This document shows positions 31,518 to 38,846 of a stretch of 64,000 nucleotides of DNA, piece by piece. Below the pieces are notes generated by a model. It made no database searches and was not told the origin of the DNA. It worked only from the letters and a program-made list of their open reading frames with translations. This stretch comes from Vallicoccus soli. Lineage in GTDB: Bacteria > Actinomycetota > Actinomycetes > Motilibacterales > Motilibacteraceae. Within the stretch, counting starts at the first letter, position 1; every line of letters begins with the position of its first letter. Where the stretch lies: assembly GCF_003594885.1 (NCBI RefSeq), contig NZ_QZEZ01000010.1, positions 49,071 through 113,070 of the forward strand, written 5' to 3'. Made by a program: the position numbers and the translations under genes.

Positions 31518-33160
31518 GTCAGGGCTCCTTCCACGTCGTGGACGACCCGGCCGTCGACGACGGTGCGCAGGCACCGCGGCGCCGGGGTGCCGGGGGTCAG
31601 GTCGGGCAGCCCCGGGGTGCCGGAGCGCGGGTCGGTGGACCAGGCCGCGACCCGGTCGTCGGGGGCCTGGACGACGAGCTCGCCGGCCTCCCAGACCGCG
31701 TACGTCGCGGGCGCGCCGGGCACGAGCACGCCCGCGTCGTCGCGCCCCGCGGCCCGCCAGCCGCCGCGGGTGTGGGCCGTGAAGGCGCTGCGCACGCTGA
31801 GCCGCTGCGCGGGCACGTGGTGGAAGGCCGCCGCGCGCACCGCCTCCCAGGGCCCCAGCGGCGTCACGGGGGCGTCCGAGCCGAGCGCGAGCGGGACGCC
31901 GGCGGCGGCGAGGTCGGCGTACGGGTTGAGCCCGAGGGCCCGCTCGGCGCCGAGCCGCTCGGCGTACATGCCCTCCGCGCCGCCCCACAGGGCGTCGAAG
32001 ACCGGCTGGACGCTGGCGACCGCGCCGAGCTCGGCCAGCGCCGCGACGGCGGCGGCGTCGAGCATCTCGGCGTGCTCGATCCGGTGCCGCGCCGTGCGCA
32101 GCGCCGGCAGGCCGACCTCGGCGGCGGCCTCGCGCAGCCCGGCGAGCACGACGTCGAGGGCAGCGTCGCCGATGGCGTGGAAGCCGGCCTGCAGCCCCGC
32201 CCGGGTGCAGGCCACGACGTGGTCGCGCACCTGCGCGGCGCTGAGGTACGCGTGACCGGCGTGCTCGGCGTCGGCGTAGTCGGCCCGCAGCGACGCGGTG
32301 CGCGAGCCGAGCGCGCCGTCGGCGAACAGGTCGCCCGCCGCGCCGAGCGCACTCAGCTCGCGGGCGCGCTCCACCCCGCCGAGCTCGCCCCAGTAGCCGA
32401 GCACCTGGGGGCCGGGCTCCTCGCGGGCGAGCGCGAGCAGCCCCGCGAGGTCCTCCGGCGAGCTGATGTCGGGCCCCGCGAGCTCGTGGAAGGCCCCGAT
32501 GCCGAGCTCCGCGGCGCGGGCCCGGGTAGCGCGCTGCGCCGCCCGGCGCTGGGACTCCCCCACGCTGCCCTGGGCGACGCGGCGCGCCACGTGGTGCGCG
32601 TCGCGGGTCAGCGGGCCCTGCTCGTCCCAGCCGTCCGCGGCGCGCACCTCCGGGGCGGCCGCGACGAGCGCGCTGGTGACGACGCACGAGTGCACGTCGA
32701 CGCGGCTGAGGTACGCCACGCCCCCGTACGTCGCGCGGTCGAGCTCGGCGCGCGTCGGCGGGCGGCGCTCCGGCCAGCGGGTCTCGTCCCAGCCGTGCCC
32801 GAGGACCACCCCGCCGCGCCGGGCGCGCGCGTGCCGCTCGACGAGGTCGAGCGCCTCGGCGAGGGTCGCCGCGCCGGAGAGGTCGAGCCCGGTCAGGGCC
32901 AGGCCGGTGGCGGTGGCGTGCACGTGCGCGTCGACGAACGCGGGGGCGACGAGCGCGCCCTGCAGGTCGACGACCTCGTCCACCCCGTCGGCGTGCACGT
33001 CGGCCGCCCCCTCCGAGCCGACCCAGGCCACGCTGCCGCGGTCGACGAGCAGGGCGGTGGCGAAGGGGTCGGCGGGCGAGTGCACCTCGCCGCCGCGCAG
33101 CAGGACGGTGCGCTGGTCGGTCGGCGGGTCGCTCGGCGGGGCGCTCGGCTCGTGGGTCAC
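31514..33160 (-). CDS. YtcJ-like amidohydrolase
   Basis: A 548-residue metal-dependent amidohydrolase of the YtcJ/Amidohydro_3 group. The metal-binding motif is VDAHVHATATG. Later motifs are FHAIGDAALDVVL, RHRIEHAEM and ALGSDAPVTPLGPWEAV. Enzymes of this group cleave N-acyl, formamide or cyclic amide bonds, and many are uncharacterised. It lies between kdd and kamD with GTGA overlaps on both sides, so it is an integral part of the lysine operon although it is not part of the textbook pathway. Confidence 0.85.
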   Translation of the reverse strand: MTHEPSAPPSDPPTDQRTVLLRGGEVHSPADPFATALLVDRGSVAWVGSEGAADVHADGVDEVVDLQGALVAPAFVDAHVHATATGLALTGLDLSGAATLAEALDLVERHARARRGGVVLGHGWDETRWPERRPPTRAELDRATYGGVAYLSRVDVHSCVVTSALVAAAPEVRAADGWDEQGPLTRDAHHVARRVAQGSVGESQRRAAQRATRARAAELGIGAFHELAGPDISSPEDLAGLLALAREEPGPQVLGYWGELGGVERARELSALGAAGDLFADGALGSRTASLRADYADAEHAGHAYLSAAQVRDHVVACTRAGLQAGFHAIGDAALDVVLAGLREAAAEVGLPALRTARHRIEHAEMLDAAAVAALAELGAVASVQPVFDALWGGAEGMYAERLGAERALGLNPYADLAAAGVPLALGSDAPVTPLGPWEAVRAAAFHHVPAQRLSVRSAFTAHTRGGWRAAGRDDAGVLVPGAPATYAVWEAGELVVQAPDDRVAAWSTDPRSGTPGLPDLTPGTPAPRCLRTVVDGRVVHDVEGALT

Positions 33161-34308
33161 GGACCCATCCTCGCGGCCACCGCCGGCGCCGCGCCCTCCG
33201 GGACGAGCCCTGCCCGGCGCTCGACGAGGCGGCGCACGGCCGGGTCGGAGCGCAGCAGGTCCAGGGCCGTCGCGGCGTGCCCCGGGACGTAGCCGTTCCC
33301 GACGAGCATCGTCACGTCGGCGGCCAGCCCCTCGGCGCCCAGCGCCGCCGCGGAGAACGACGTGGCCATGGAGAAGAAGACGACGGTCCCCCCGTCGCGG
33401 GTGGCGAGCACGGCGCCGTGCTCGCAGCCCGGCACGTCGACGCAGACCACGGTGACGTCGGCCGGCCCGCCCGCGGCGCGCACCGCCGCCTCGAGGGCCA
33501 CCGGGTCGCGGGCGTCGGCCACGGCCACGGCGTCGGCGAGGCCCGACGCGCGCAGCAGGTCGGCCTCGCCCTCGTGCGGGACGACGCCGACGGTGCGCCC
33601 GGCGCCGGCGGCGCGGGCGGCGGCGAGGCTCAGCGACCCCGACTTGCCGGCGCCGCCGAGGACCGCCACGACCGGGCGCTCGTACGAGCGGACGACCCGC
33701 GCGGTGAGGGCGGGGGCCCCGCAGACGTCCATGACCGCCATGGCCAGCTCCGTGGGCAGGTCGTCGGGCAGCACCGCGGCGACGGACCGGGCGAAGAGCA
33801 CCGCGTGCCCCCGGGCCGGGACCTGCTCCGAGCGCCCGTCCCACCCCGCGAGCCCGTCGGTGAGGGCGAGGGGGGTGAGGCTGAGCGAGACGAGGGTGGC
33901 GACCCGGTCGCCGACGCGCAGGCCGAGCGGCGAGGCCGGGCCGACCTCCTCGACGGTCCCCACGAGCATGCCGCCCGAGCCGGTCACCGGGTTCTGCACC
34001 TTGCCGCGCTCGGCGGCGATCGCCAGCACGGCGGCGCGCACCGCGTCGCCGTCGCCGCCGTGCGCCTCGTCGAGCTGGCGGAAGGACGCGGCGTCGAGGT
34101 TGAGGCGCTCCACGCGCACCCGCACCTCGTCCGGCCACAGCTCCGGGCGGGCGTCGAGCCGGTGCGCCGCCTGCGGGAGCACGCCCGCGGGCTCGAGCAC
34201 GCGGTGCAGGCCGACCGGGGACGACCCCGTGCGCGTCACGTCCACGACCGGCTCCTCGCTGCTGCAGTTCTTCTCGTGAGGTCCTTCCTCGACCGCAACA
34301 TCTCTCAT
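33157..34308 (-). CDS. kdd: L-erythro-3,5-diaminohexanoate dehydrogenase
   Basis: A 383-residue NAD(P)-dependent dehydrogenase of the lysine fermentation pathway. It oxidatively deaminates 3,5-diaminohexanoate to 5-amino-3-oxohexanoate. A GroES-like part holds KVQNPVTGSGGMLVGTVEEVG. The Rossmann motif is VAVLGGAGKSGSLSLAAA, followed by VVFFSMATSFSAAALGAEG, which is typical of Kdd. The ATG at 34308 has GGAGGG about seven bases upstream. It leads the operon kdd, amidohydrolase, kamD, kamE, kal, and diverges from kamA across 60 bp. Confidence 0.92.
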   Translation of the reverse strand: MRDVAVEEGPHEKNCSSEEPVVDVTRTGSSPVGLHRVLEPAGVLPQAAHRLDARPELWPDEVRVRVERLNLDAASFRQLDEAHGGDGDAVRAAVLAIAAERGKVQNPVTGSGGMLVGTVEEVGPASPLGLRVGDRVATLVSLSLTPLALTDGLAGWDGRSEQVPARGHAVLFARSVAAVLPDDLPTELAMAVMDVCGAPALTARVVRSYERPVVAVLGGAGKSGSLSLAAARAAGAGRTVGVVPHEGEADLLRASGLADAVAVADARDPVALEAAVRAAGGPADVTVVCVDVPGCEHGAVLATRDGGTVVFFSMATSFSAAALGAEGLAADVTMLVGNGYVPGHAATALDLLRSDPAVRRLVERRAGLVPEGAAPAVAARMGP

Positions 34309-34310
34309 AG

Positions 34311-34331
34311 AGTGCCCTCCTGTCGAGCACT
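34311..34331. promoter_or_regulatory. Inverted repeat between kdd and kamA
   Basis: AGTGC, 11 bases, GCACT. It sits in the only regulatory space between the two divergent lysine genes, two bases upstream of the kdd ATG. Size and symmetry would suit an Lrp/AsnC-type regulator such as the one encoded at 36235-36675, but there is no direct evidence for binding. Confidence 0.35.
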
Positions 34332-34368
34332 TCCGCAGGACGACACCCCGGCGCGCAGGAGGATCGCG

Positions 34369-35766
34369 ATGACGCAGGCCCCCGAGGCGACCACGGCCCC
34401 CCCGCTGCGGGCTGCGGCCGGGCAGCCGTACGCCTACGCCCGGCGCGAGCTCGTCGAGCCCGACTGGACCCGGCTGCCGGGCTGGCGGGGGGTCACCCGC
34501 GAGCAGTGGGAGTCCGCGCAGTGGCAGCGCGCGCACTGCGTGAAGAACGCGAAGCAGCTGCGGGCGGTCATGGGCGACCTGCTCGACGAGCGGTTCTACG
34601 AGGACCTCGCGCGCGACCAGGCCGAGCGCGCGACCATGTCGATGCTGCTGCCGCCGCAGATGCTCAACACGATGGTCCCGGCGGGCGCCGCGGACTGGAC
34701 CGAGGCGTTCCTCGCCGACCCGGTGCGCCGCTACATGCTCCCGGTCCTGTCCGACCGGCGCACCGACTGGCCCTCGCACCCGCACGCCTCGCGCGACTCG
34801 CTGCACGAGCACGACATGTGGGTGGTCGAGGGGCTCACGCACCGCTACCCCACCAAGGTGCTGGCCGAGATGCTGCCGACGTGCCCGCAGTACTGCGGGC
34901 ACTGCACCCGGATGGACCTCGTCGGCACCTCGACGCCGCAGGTCGACAAGCTCCGGCTGAGCCTCAAGCCGGTGGACCGGGCCGACGCGATGATCGACTA
35001 CCTGCGCCGCACGCCCGGGGTGCGCGACGTGGTGGTCTCCGGCGGCGACGTCGCGAACATGCCGTGGCGCCAGCTCGAGTCGTTCCTCATGCGCCTGCTC
35101 GACGTCGAGTCGGTGCGCGACGTGCGCCTGGCGACGAAGGCGCTCATGGGCCTGCCGCAGCACTGGCTGCAGGACAGCGTCGTCGAGGGGCTCGAGCGGG
35201 TGGCCCGCACCGCGCACCGCCGGGGGGTCAACCTCGCGATCCACACGCACGTCAACCACGTCAACTCGGTGACCCCCCTCGTTGCCCGCGCGGCCCGCAC
35301 CGCGCTCGAGGTCGGCGTGCGCGACGTGCGCAACCAGGGCGTGCTCATGGAGGGCGTCAACGCCACCCCGGAGGACCTGCTCGACCTGTGCTTCGCGCTG
35401 CAGGGCGAGGCGAACGTCCTGCCGTACTACTTCTACCTCTGCGACATGATCCCCAACAGCGAGCACTGGCGCGTCTCCGTCGCGCACGCGCAGCACCTGC
35501 AGCACGCGGTCATGGGCTACCTGCCCGGGTACGCGACGCCGCGGATCGTCTGCGACGTGCCGTTCGTCGGCAAGCGCTGGGTGCACCAGGTCGAGGAGTA
35601 CGACCGCGAGCGCGGCATCTCGTACTGGACCAAGAACTACCGCACCGGGATCGAGGCCGACGACGTCGAGGCGCTGACCCGGCGGTACGCCTTCTACGAC
35701 CCCATCCACACCCTGCCCGAGCAGGGGCAGCGGTGGTGGCGCGAGCACACGCCCACCGCGGGCTGA
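34369..35766 (+). CDS. kamA: KamA-family lysine 2,3-aminomutase (radical SAM)
   Basis: A 465-residue radical SAM/PLP enzyme. The cluster cysteines are Cys172, Cys176 and Cys179 (CPQYCGHC). VVVSGGDVANMP and LAIHTHVNHVNSVT are family regions. It would convert L-lysine to beta-lysine, the substrate chain of KamDE. The usual PLP site PGGGGK is not found; the best candidate lysine is Lys402 in CDVPFVGKRW. The protein is about 50 residues longer than the clostridial enzyme. AGGAGG lies six bases before the ATG. It diverges from kdd. Beta-lysine specificity is inferred from context. Confidence 0.88.
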   Translation: MTQAPEATTAPPLRAAAGQPYAYARRELVEPDWTRLPGWRGVTREQWESAQWQRAHCVKNAKQLRAVMGDLLDERFYEDLARDQAERATMSMLLPPQMLNTMVPAGAADWTEAFLADPVRRYMLPVLSDRRTDWPSHPHASRDSLHEHDMWVVEGLTHRYPTKVLAEMLPTCPQYCGHCTRMDLVGTSTPQVDKLRLSLKPVDRADAMIDYLRRTPGVRDVVVSGGDVANMPWRQLESFLMRLLDVESVRDVRLATKALMGLPQHWLQDSVVEGLERVARTAHRRGVNLAIHTHVNHVNSVTPLVARAARTALEVGVRDVRNQGVLMEGVNATPEDLLDLCFALQGEANVLPYYFYLCDMIPNSEHWRVSVAHAQHLQHAVMGYLPGYATPRIVCDVPFVGKRWVHQVEEYDRERGISYWTKNYRTGIEADDVEALTRRYAFYDPIHTLPEQGQRWWREHTPTAG

Positions 35767-35848
35767 GCCGGCTGGGGCACGGGCGGGCACCCGCGCAGGA
35801 CGGGGCGCCGAGGGCGGGCGGGGAGGGGGGCGGCGGGGGCCGCGGTCG

Positions 35849-36082
35849 TCACCCCGCGCGCCGCTCCGCGAGCCGGGGGGCCGGCACGGGACGGGCCGCC
35901 TCGACGGGCACGCCGGTGCCCTCGACGCGGCGTCCGCGGTGGTCGACCCAGACGACCTCCGCGCAGCCGAGGCACGGGACGGCGATGTTGCCGTCGCGGT
36001 GGCACAGCTTCGCGAAGTCGTTGGCCTCGGGGGCCCGCCCGCGGACGCGGGCGCAGTCCCAGCAGTAGCCGTCGCGAGTCAT
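35849..36082 (-). CDS. Small cysteine-rich (zinc-binding-like) protein, 77 aa
   Basis: A 77-residue protein with two CxxC pairs, CWDC near residue 7 and CLGC near residue 40, and a Cys-His (LCHRDGN) between them, which suggests a small zinc ribbon. The C-terminus is Pro/Arg-rich. The ATG at 36082 has GGAG six bases upstream. It lies downstream of the lrp-like gene on the same strand and converges on kamA. No family was recognised. Confidence 0.6.
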   Translation of the reverse strand: MTRDGYCWDCARVRGRAPEANDFAKLCHRDGNIAVPCLGCAEVVWVDHRGRRVEGTGVPVEAARPVPAPRLAERRAG

Positions 36083-36234
36083 CACGCTCTCCGGGGAGGG
36101 GGGTCCGGAACCTCCGGCCGGGGGTGGGCGGAGGGTGCTGCGCGTTCCACTGTGGTGCACGTCTCATCCCCAGTATGCCGTGCGGCGACACCGGCGCGTC
36201 GCCGGCACGACACGGGGCGGTCACGGCGCCCTGC

Positions 36235-36675
36235 CTAGACCTCCGGCGGGCGCGCCTCGTACGGCGTGCTGAGCACGATCGTCGTGCGGGTCGAGACCCC
36301 GGCGCGCGCCCGGATCGTCGCCAGCAGCGACTCCAGCGCGCCCGGCGAGGCGACCCGGACCTTGAGGATGTAGCTCTCCTGCCCGGCGACGCTGTGGCAG
36401 GCCTCGACCTCGGGCAGCCCGGCGAGCCGCTCCGGCGCGTCGTCGGGCGCGCTGGGGTCGATGGGGGTCAGCGAGATGAACGCGGTGAGCGGAAGGCCCA
36501 CCGCCTCGGCGTCGACGACCGCGGCGTAGCCCGTGAGGACCCCCCGCTGCTCGAGCCGGCGCACGCGCTGCTGCGCCGCCGAGGTCGACAGGCCGGTCGC
36601 CCGGCCGAGGTCCGTCCAGCTCATCCGGCCGTCGCGCGCGAGCAGCCGCACGATCTGCCGGTCGATGTCCTCCAC
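36235..36675 (-). CDS. Lrp/AsnC-family regulator
   Basis: A 146-residue feast/famine regulator. The N-terminal helix-turn-helix is MSWTDLGRATGLSTSAAQQRVRRLEQRG at about residues 18-45. The C-terminal ligand-binding RAM domain begins LTAFISLTPI and contains ACHSVAGQESYILKVRV. Such proteins sense amino acids and often control amino-acid catabolism. Its position 0.5 kb from kamA makes it a candidate regulator of the lysine cluster. It could equally control its own downstream genes. Confidence 0.9.
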   Translation of the reverse strand: MEDIDRQIVRLLARDGRMSWTDLGRATGLSTSAAQQRVRRLEQRGVLTGYAAVVDAEAVGLPLTAFISLTPIDPSAPDDAPERLAGLPEVEACHSVAGQESYILKVRVASPGALESLLATIRARAGVSTRTTIVLSTPYEARPPEV

Positions 36676-36700
36676 GCGCGGCTCCTCCGGACCCGCCCGC

Positions 36701-37804
36701 TCAGACGACGACGAGCGCGCGGTCGGTGAGGTTGAGGCGCTCCCCCGCGTCCTCGCCGCACACGAGGATGTCCTCGATGCGCGCGCCGTGCCGTCCCGGC
36801 AAGTAGATGCCCGGCTCCACCGAGAACGCCATCCCGGGCTCGAGCGGGAGGGCGTTGCCGGCCACCACGTACGGCTCCTCGTGCGTCTCGAGGCCGATGC
36901 CGTGCCCGGTGCGGTGGATGAACCGCGCGCCGTAGCCCGCGTCCGCGATGACGTCGCGCGCCGCCGCGTCGACCGCCTCGGCGCTCACGCCGGGGCGCAC
37001 CGCCTCGCACGCCGCCACCTGCGCGGCGAGCAGGACGTCGTACGACTCCCGGTAGCCCGCCGGCGGCTCGCCGACGGAGTAGCAGCGGGTGGAGTCCGAG
37101 CAGTAGCCCGCGGGCGTCGTGCCGCCGATGTCCACCACCACGGCGTCGCCCTGCTCGATCACCCGGTCGGAGAGCTCGTGGTGCGGGCTGGCGCCGTTCG
37201 GGCCGGAGGCGACGATGACGAAGTCGACCCGCGCGTGCCCCTCCTCGACGATCGCCGCGGCGATGTCGGCGCCCACCTCGCGCTCGGTGCGCCCCGCCCG
37301 CAGCCACTCCGGCACCCGGCGGTGCACCCGGTCGATGGCGGCGCCCGCCTCGCGCAGCGCCGCGACCTCGGCGGCGTCCTTGCGCATGCGCAGCGGGCCG
37401 AGGACGTGCCCGGCGAGCCCCTGCTCGGCCTCGGGCATGGCCGCGGCGAGGCGCAGCACCTTCTCGGCCCACATGTGGTTGTCCACCCGGACCCGGCGGG
37501 CGCCCGGCAGCAGGGAGGCGACGAGCGCGTACGGGTCGTCGGTCTCGTCCCACGCCACCGTCTGCAGCCCCAGCGCCGCGACCGGCGAGGCCAGCGCGGC
37601 CGGCTCCTCGAGCCGGGGCACGACGAGGCGGGGGTCGCCCTCGGCCGGCAGCACGAGGCAGGTGAGCCGCTCCAGCGGCAGCGCGTCGTAGCCCGTGAGG
37701 TAGCGCAGGTCCGGCCCCGGCGAGACGAGCAGGGCGTCGGTGCCGGCGGCGGCGGTGGCCTCCTGGGCGCGGCGCAGCCGCTCGGCGGGGATGGCTTGCG
37801 TCAT
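36701..37804 (-). CDS. Xaa-Pro peptidase (M24B)
   Basis: A 367-residue aminopeptidase P/prolidase-type enzyme. The creatinase-like N-domain (residues 1-140) has LVSPGPDLRYLTGY. The pita-bread domain has its dinuclear metal ligands: the two Asp in VVVDIGGTTPAGYCSDSTR, His in RTGHGIGLETHEEP, Glu in SVEPGIYLPG and Glu in ARIEDILV. It cleaves peptides at proline. The ATG at 37804 follows TAGGGT by seven bases with no ribosome-binding site, so the message is probably leaderless. Confidence 0.93.
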   Translation of the reverse strand: MTQAIPAERLRRAQEATAAAGTDALLVSPGPDLRYLTGYDALPLERLTCLVLPAEGDPRLVVPRLEEPAALASPVAALGLQTVAWDETDDPYALVASLLPGARRVRVDNHMWAEKVLRLAAAMPEAEQGLAGHVLGPLRMRKDAAEVAALREAGAAIDRVHRRVPEWLRAGRTEREVGADIAAAIVEEGHARVDFVIVASGPNGASPHHELSDRVIEQGDAVVVDIGGTTPAGYCSDSTRCYSVGEPPAGYRESYDVLLAAQVAACEAVRPGVSAEAVDAAARDVIADAGYGARFIHRTGHGIGLETHEEPYVVAGNALPLEPGMAFSVEPGIYLPGRHGARIEDILVCGEDAGERLNLTDRALVVV

Positions 37805-37811
37805 GGCGGCC

Positions 37812-37817
37812 ACCCTA
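37812..37817 (-). promoter_or_regulatory. Probable -10 hexamer of the M24 peptidase gene
   Basis: TAGGGT on the minus strand, seven bases before the ATG at 37804. Confidence 0.5.
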
Positions 37818-37859
37818 GTGCGGCCTCCCGACAGCCCCCTGCGCGAGCGGCGGGGTGGC

Positions 37860-38810
37860 ATGCTGCGGCCCGTGCCGCCCCGCGACGAGCGCCTCATGCT
37901 CCTGGACACCGCCTCGCTCTACTTCCGCGCGTACTTCGGGGTGCCCGAGTCGCTCACGGCGCCGGACGGCACGCCCGTCAACGCGGTGCGCGGGCTGCTC
38001 GACTTCGTGGCCCGGCTGGTCACCGACCGCACCCCGACGCACCTCGTGGCCTGCACCGACGAGGACTGGCGCCCGGCGTTCCGGGTGGCCGCGCTGCCGT
38101 CGTACAAGGCGCACCGGGTCGCCGCCGACGCGGACCCGGAGCTCGCCGGGGAGACCGTGCCCGACACCCTCGTGCCGCAGGTGCCCGTCATCTTCGACCT
38201 GCTCGACGCGTTGGGGATCGCGCGGGTCGGGGTGGCCGGCTACGAGGCCGACGACGTCATCGGCACCCTCGCCACCACCGCGACGACGCCGGTCGACGTC
38301 GTCACCGGCGACCGCGACCTCTTCCAGCTCGTCGACGACGCCCGCCGGGTGCGCGTCCTCTACACCGCCCGCGGCGTCGGCAGGCACGAGGTCGTCGACG
38401 AGCGGGCGGTGCGGGAGAAGTACGGGATCCCGGGGCGGGCGTACGCCGACTACGCCGTCCTGCGCGGCGACCCCTCCGACGGCCTGCCCGGGGTCAAGGG
38501 CGTCGGCGACAAGACCGCCGCCCAGCTGGTGAGGCAGTACGGCACCCTCGACGCCCTGCTGGCCGCGGTGGACGCCGGCGACCCGGCCCTGCCGGCCGCC
38601 GCGGGGCGCAAGCTCGCGGCGGCCCGGGACTACCTCGCGGTCGCGCCGACGGTCGTGCGGGTCGCGACGGCCCTCGCCGTGCCGGCGCACGACGCGCGGC
38701 TGCCCCGCGAGCCCGCCGACCCCGAGCGGCTCGTCGAGCTCGTCGACCGGTGGGGCGTCGGGTCCAGCGTCGAGCGCGTCCTCGCGGCGCTGCAGCGGGC
38801 CGCGGCCTGA
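37860..38810 (+). CDS. 5'-3' exonuclease (PolA N-domain-like)
   Basis: A 316-residue stand-alone flap/5'-3' exonuclease of the family that forms the N-terminal domain of DNA polymerase I. Acidic metal-site motifs are LLDTASLYFRAYFG, GYEADDVIGTLA and VTGDRDLFQLVDD. The helix-hairpin-helix is GLPGVKGVGDKTAAQL. I used the ATG at 37860, after a GGGG run; GTG 37872 or ATG 37896 are possible. It begins 56 bp from the divergent M24 peptidase gene. Confidence 0.92.
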   Translation: MLRPVPPRDERLMLLDTASLYFRAYFGVPESLTAPDGTPVNAVRGLLDFVARLVTDRTPTHLVACTDEDWRPAFRVAALPSYKAHRVAADADPELAGETVPDTLVPQVPVIFDLLDALGIARVGVAGYEADDVIGTLATTATTPVDVVTGDRDLFQLVDDARRVRVLYTARGVGRHEVVDERAVREKYGIPGRAYADYAVLRGDPSDGLPGVKGVGDKTAAQLVRQYGTLDALLAAVDAGDPALPAAAGRKLAAARDYLAVAPTVVRVATALAVPAHDARLPREPADPERLVELVDRWGVGSSVERVLAALQRAAA

Positions 38811-38846
38811 TCCCCGGCGGCCGCAGGGTCGCGGCCGGGGGCGGGG

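Noticed and set aside
31514-34330. A single 938-residue amidohydrolase fusion
   Set aside because: The upstream half is the shadow of kdd in another frame. The amidohydrolase motif set is complete from GTG 33160, which overlaps the kdd stop.
34309-34368. Cobalamin riboswitch for the kam operon
   Set aside because: Only 60 bp separate kdd and kamA, too little for a B12 riboswitch, and no B12-box sequence was seen.
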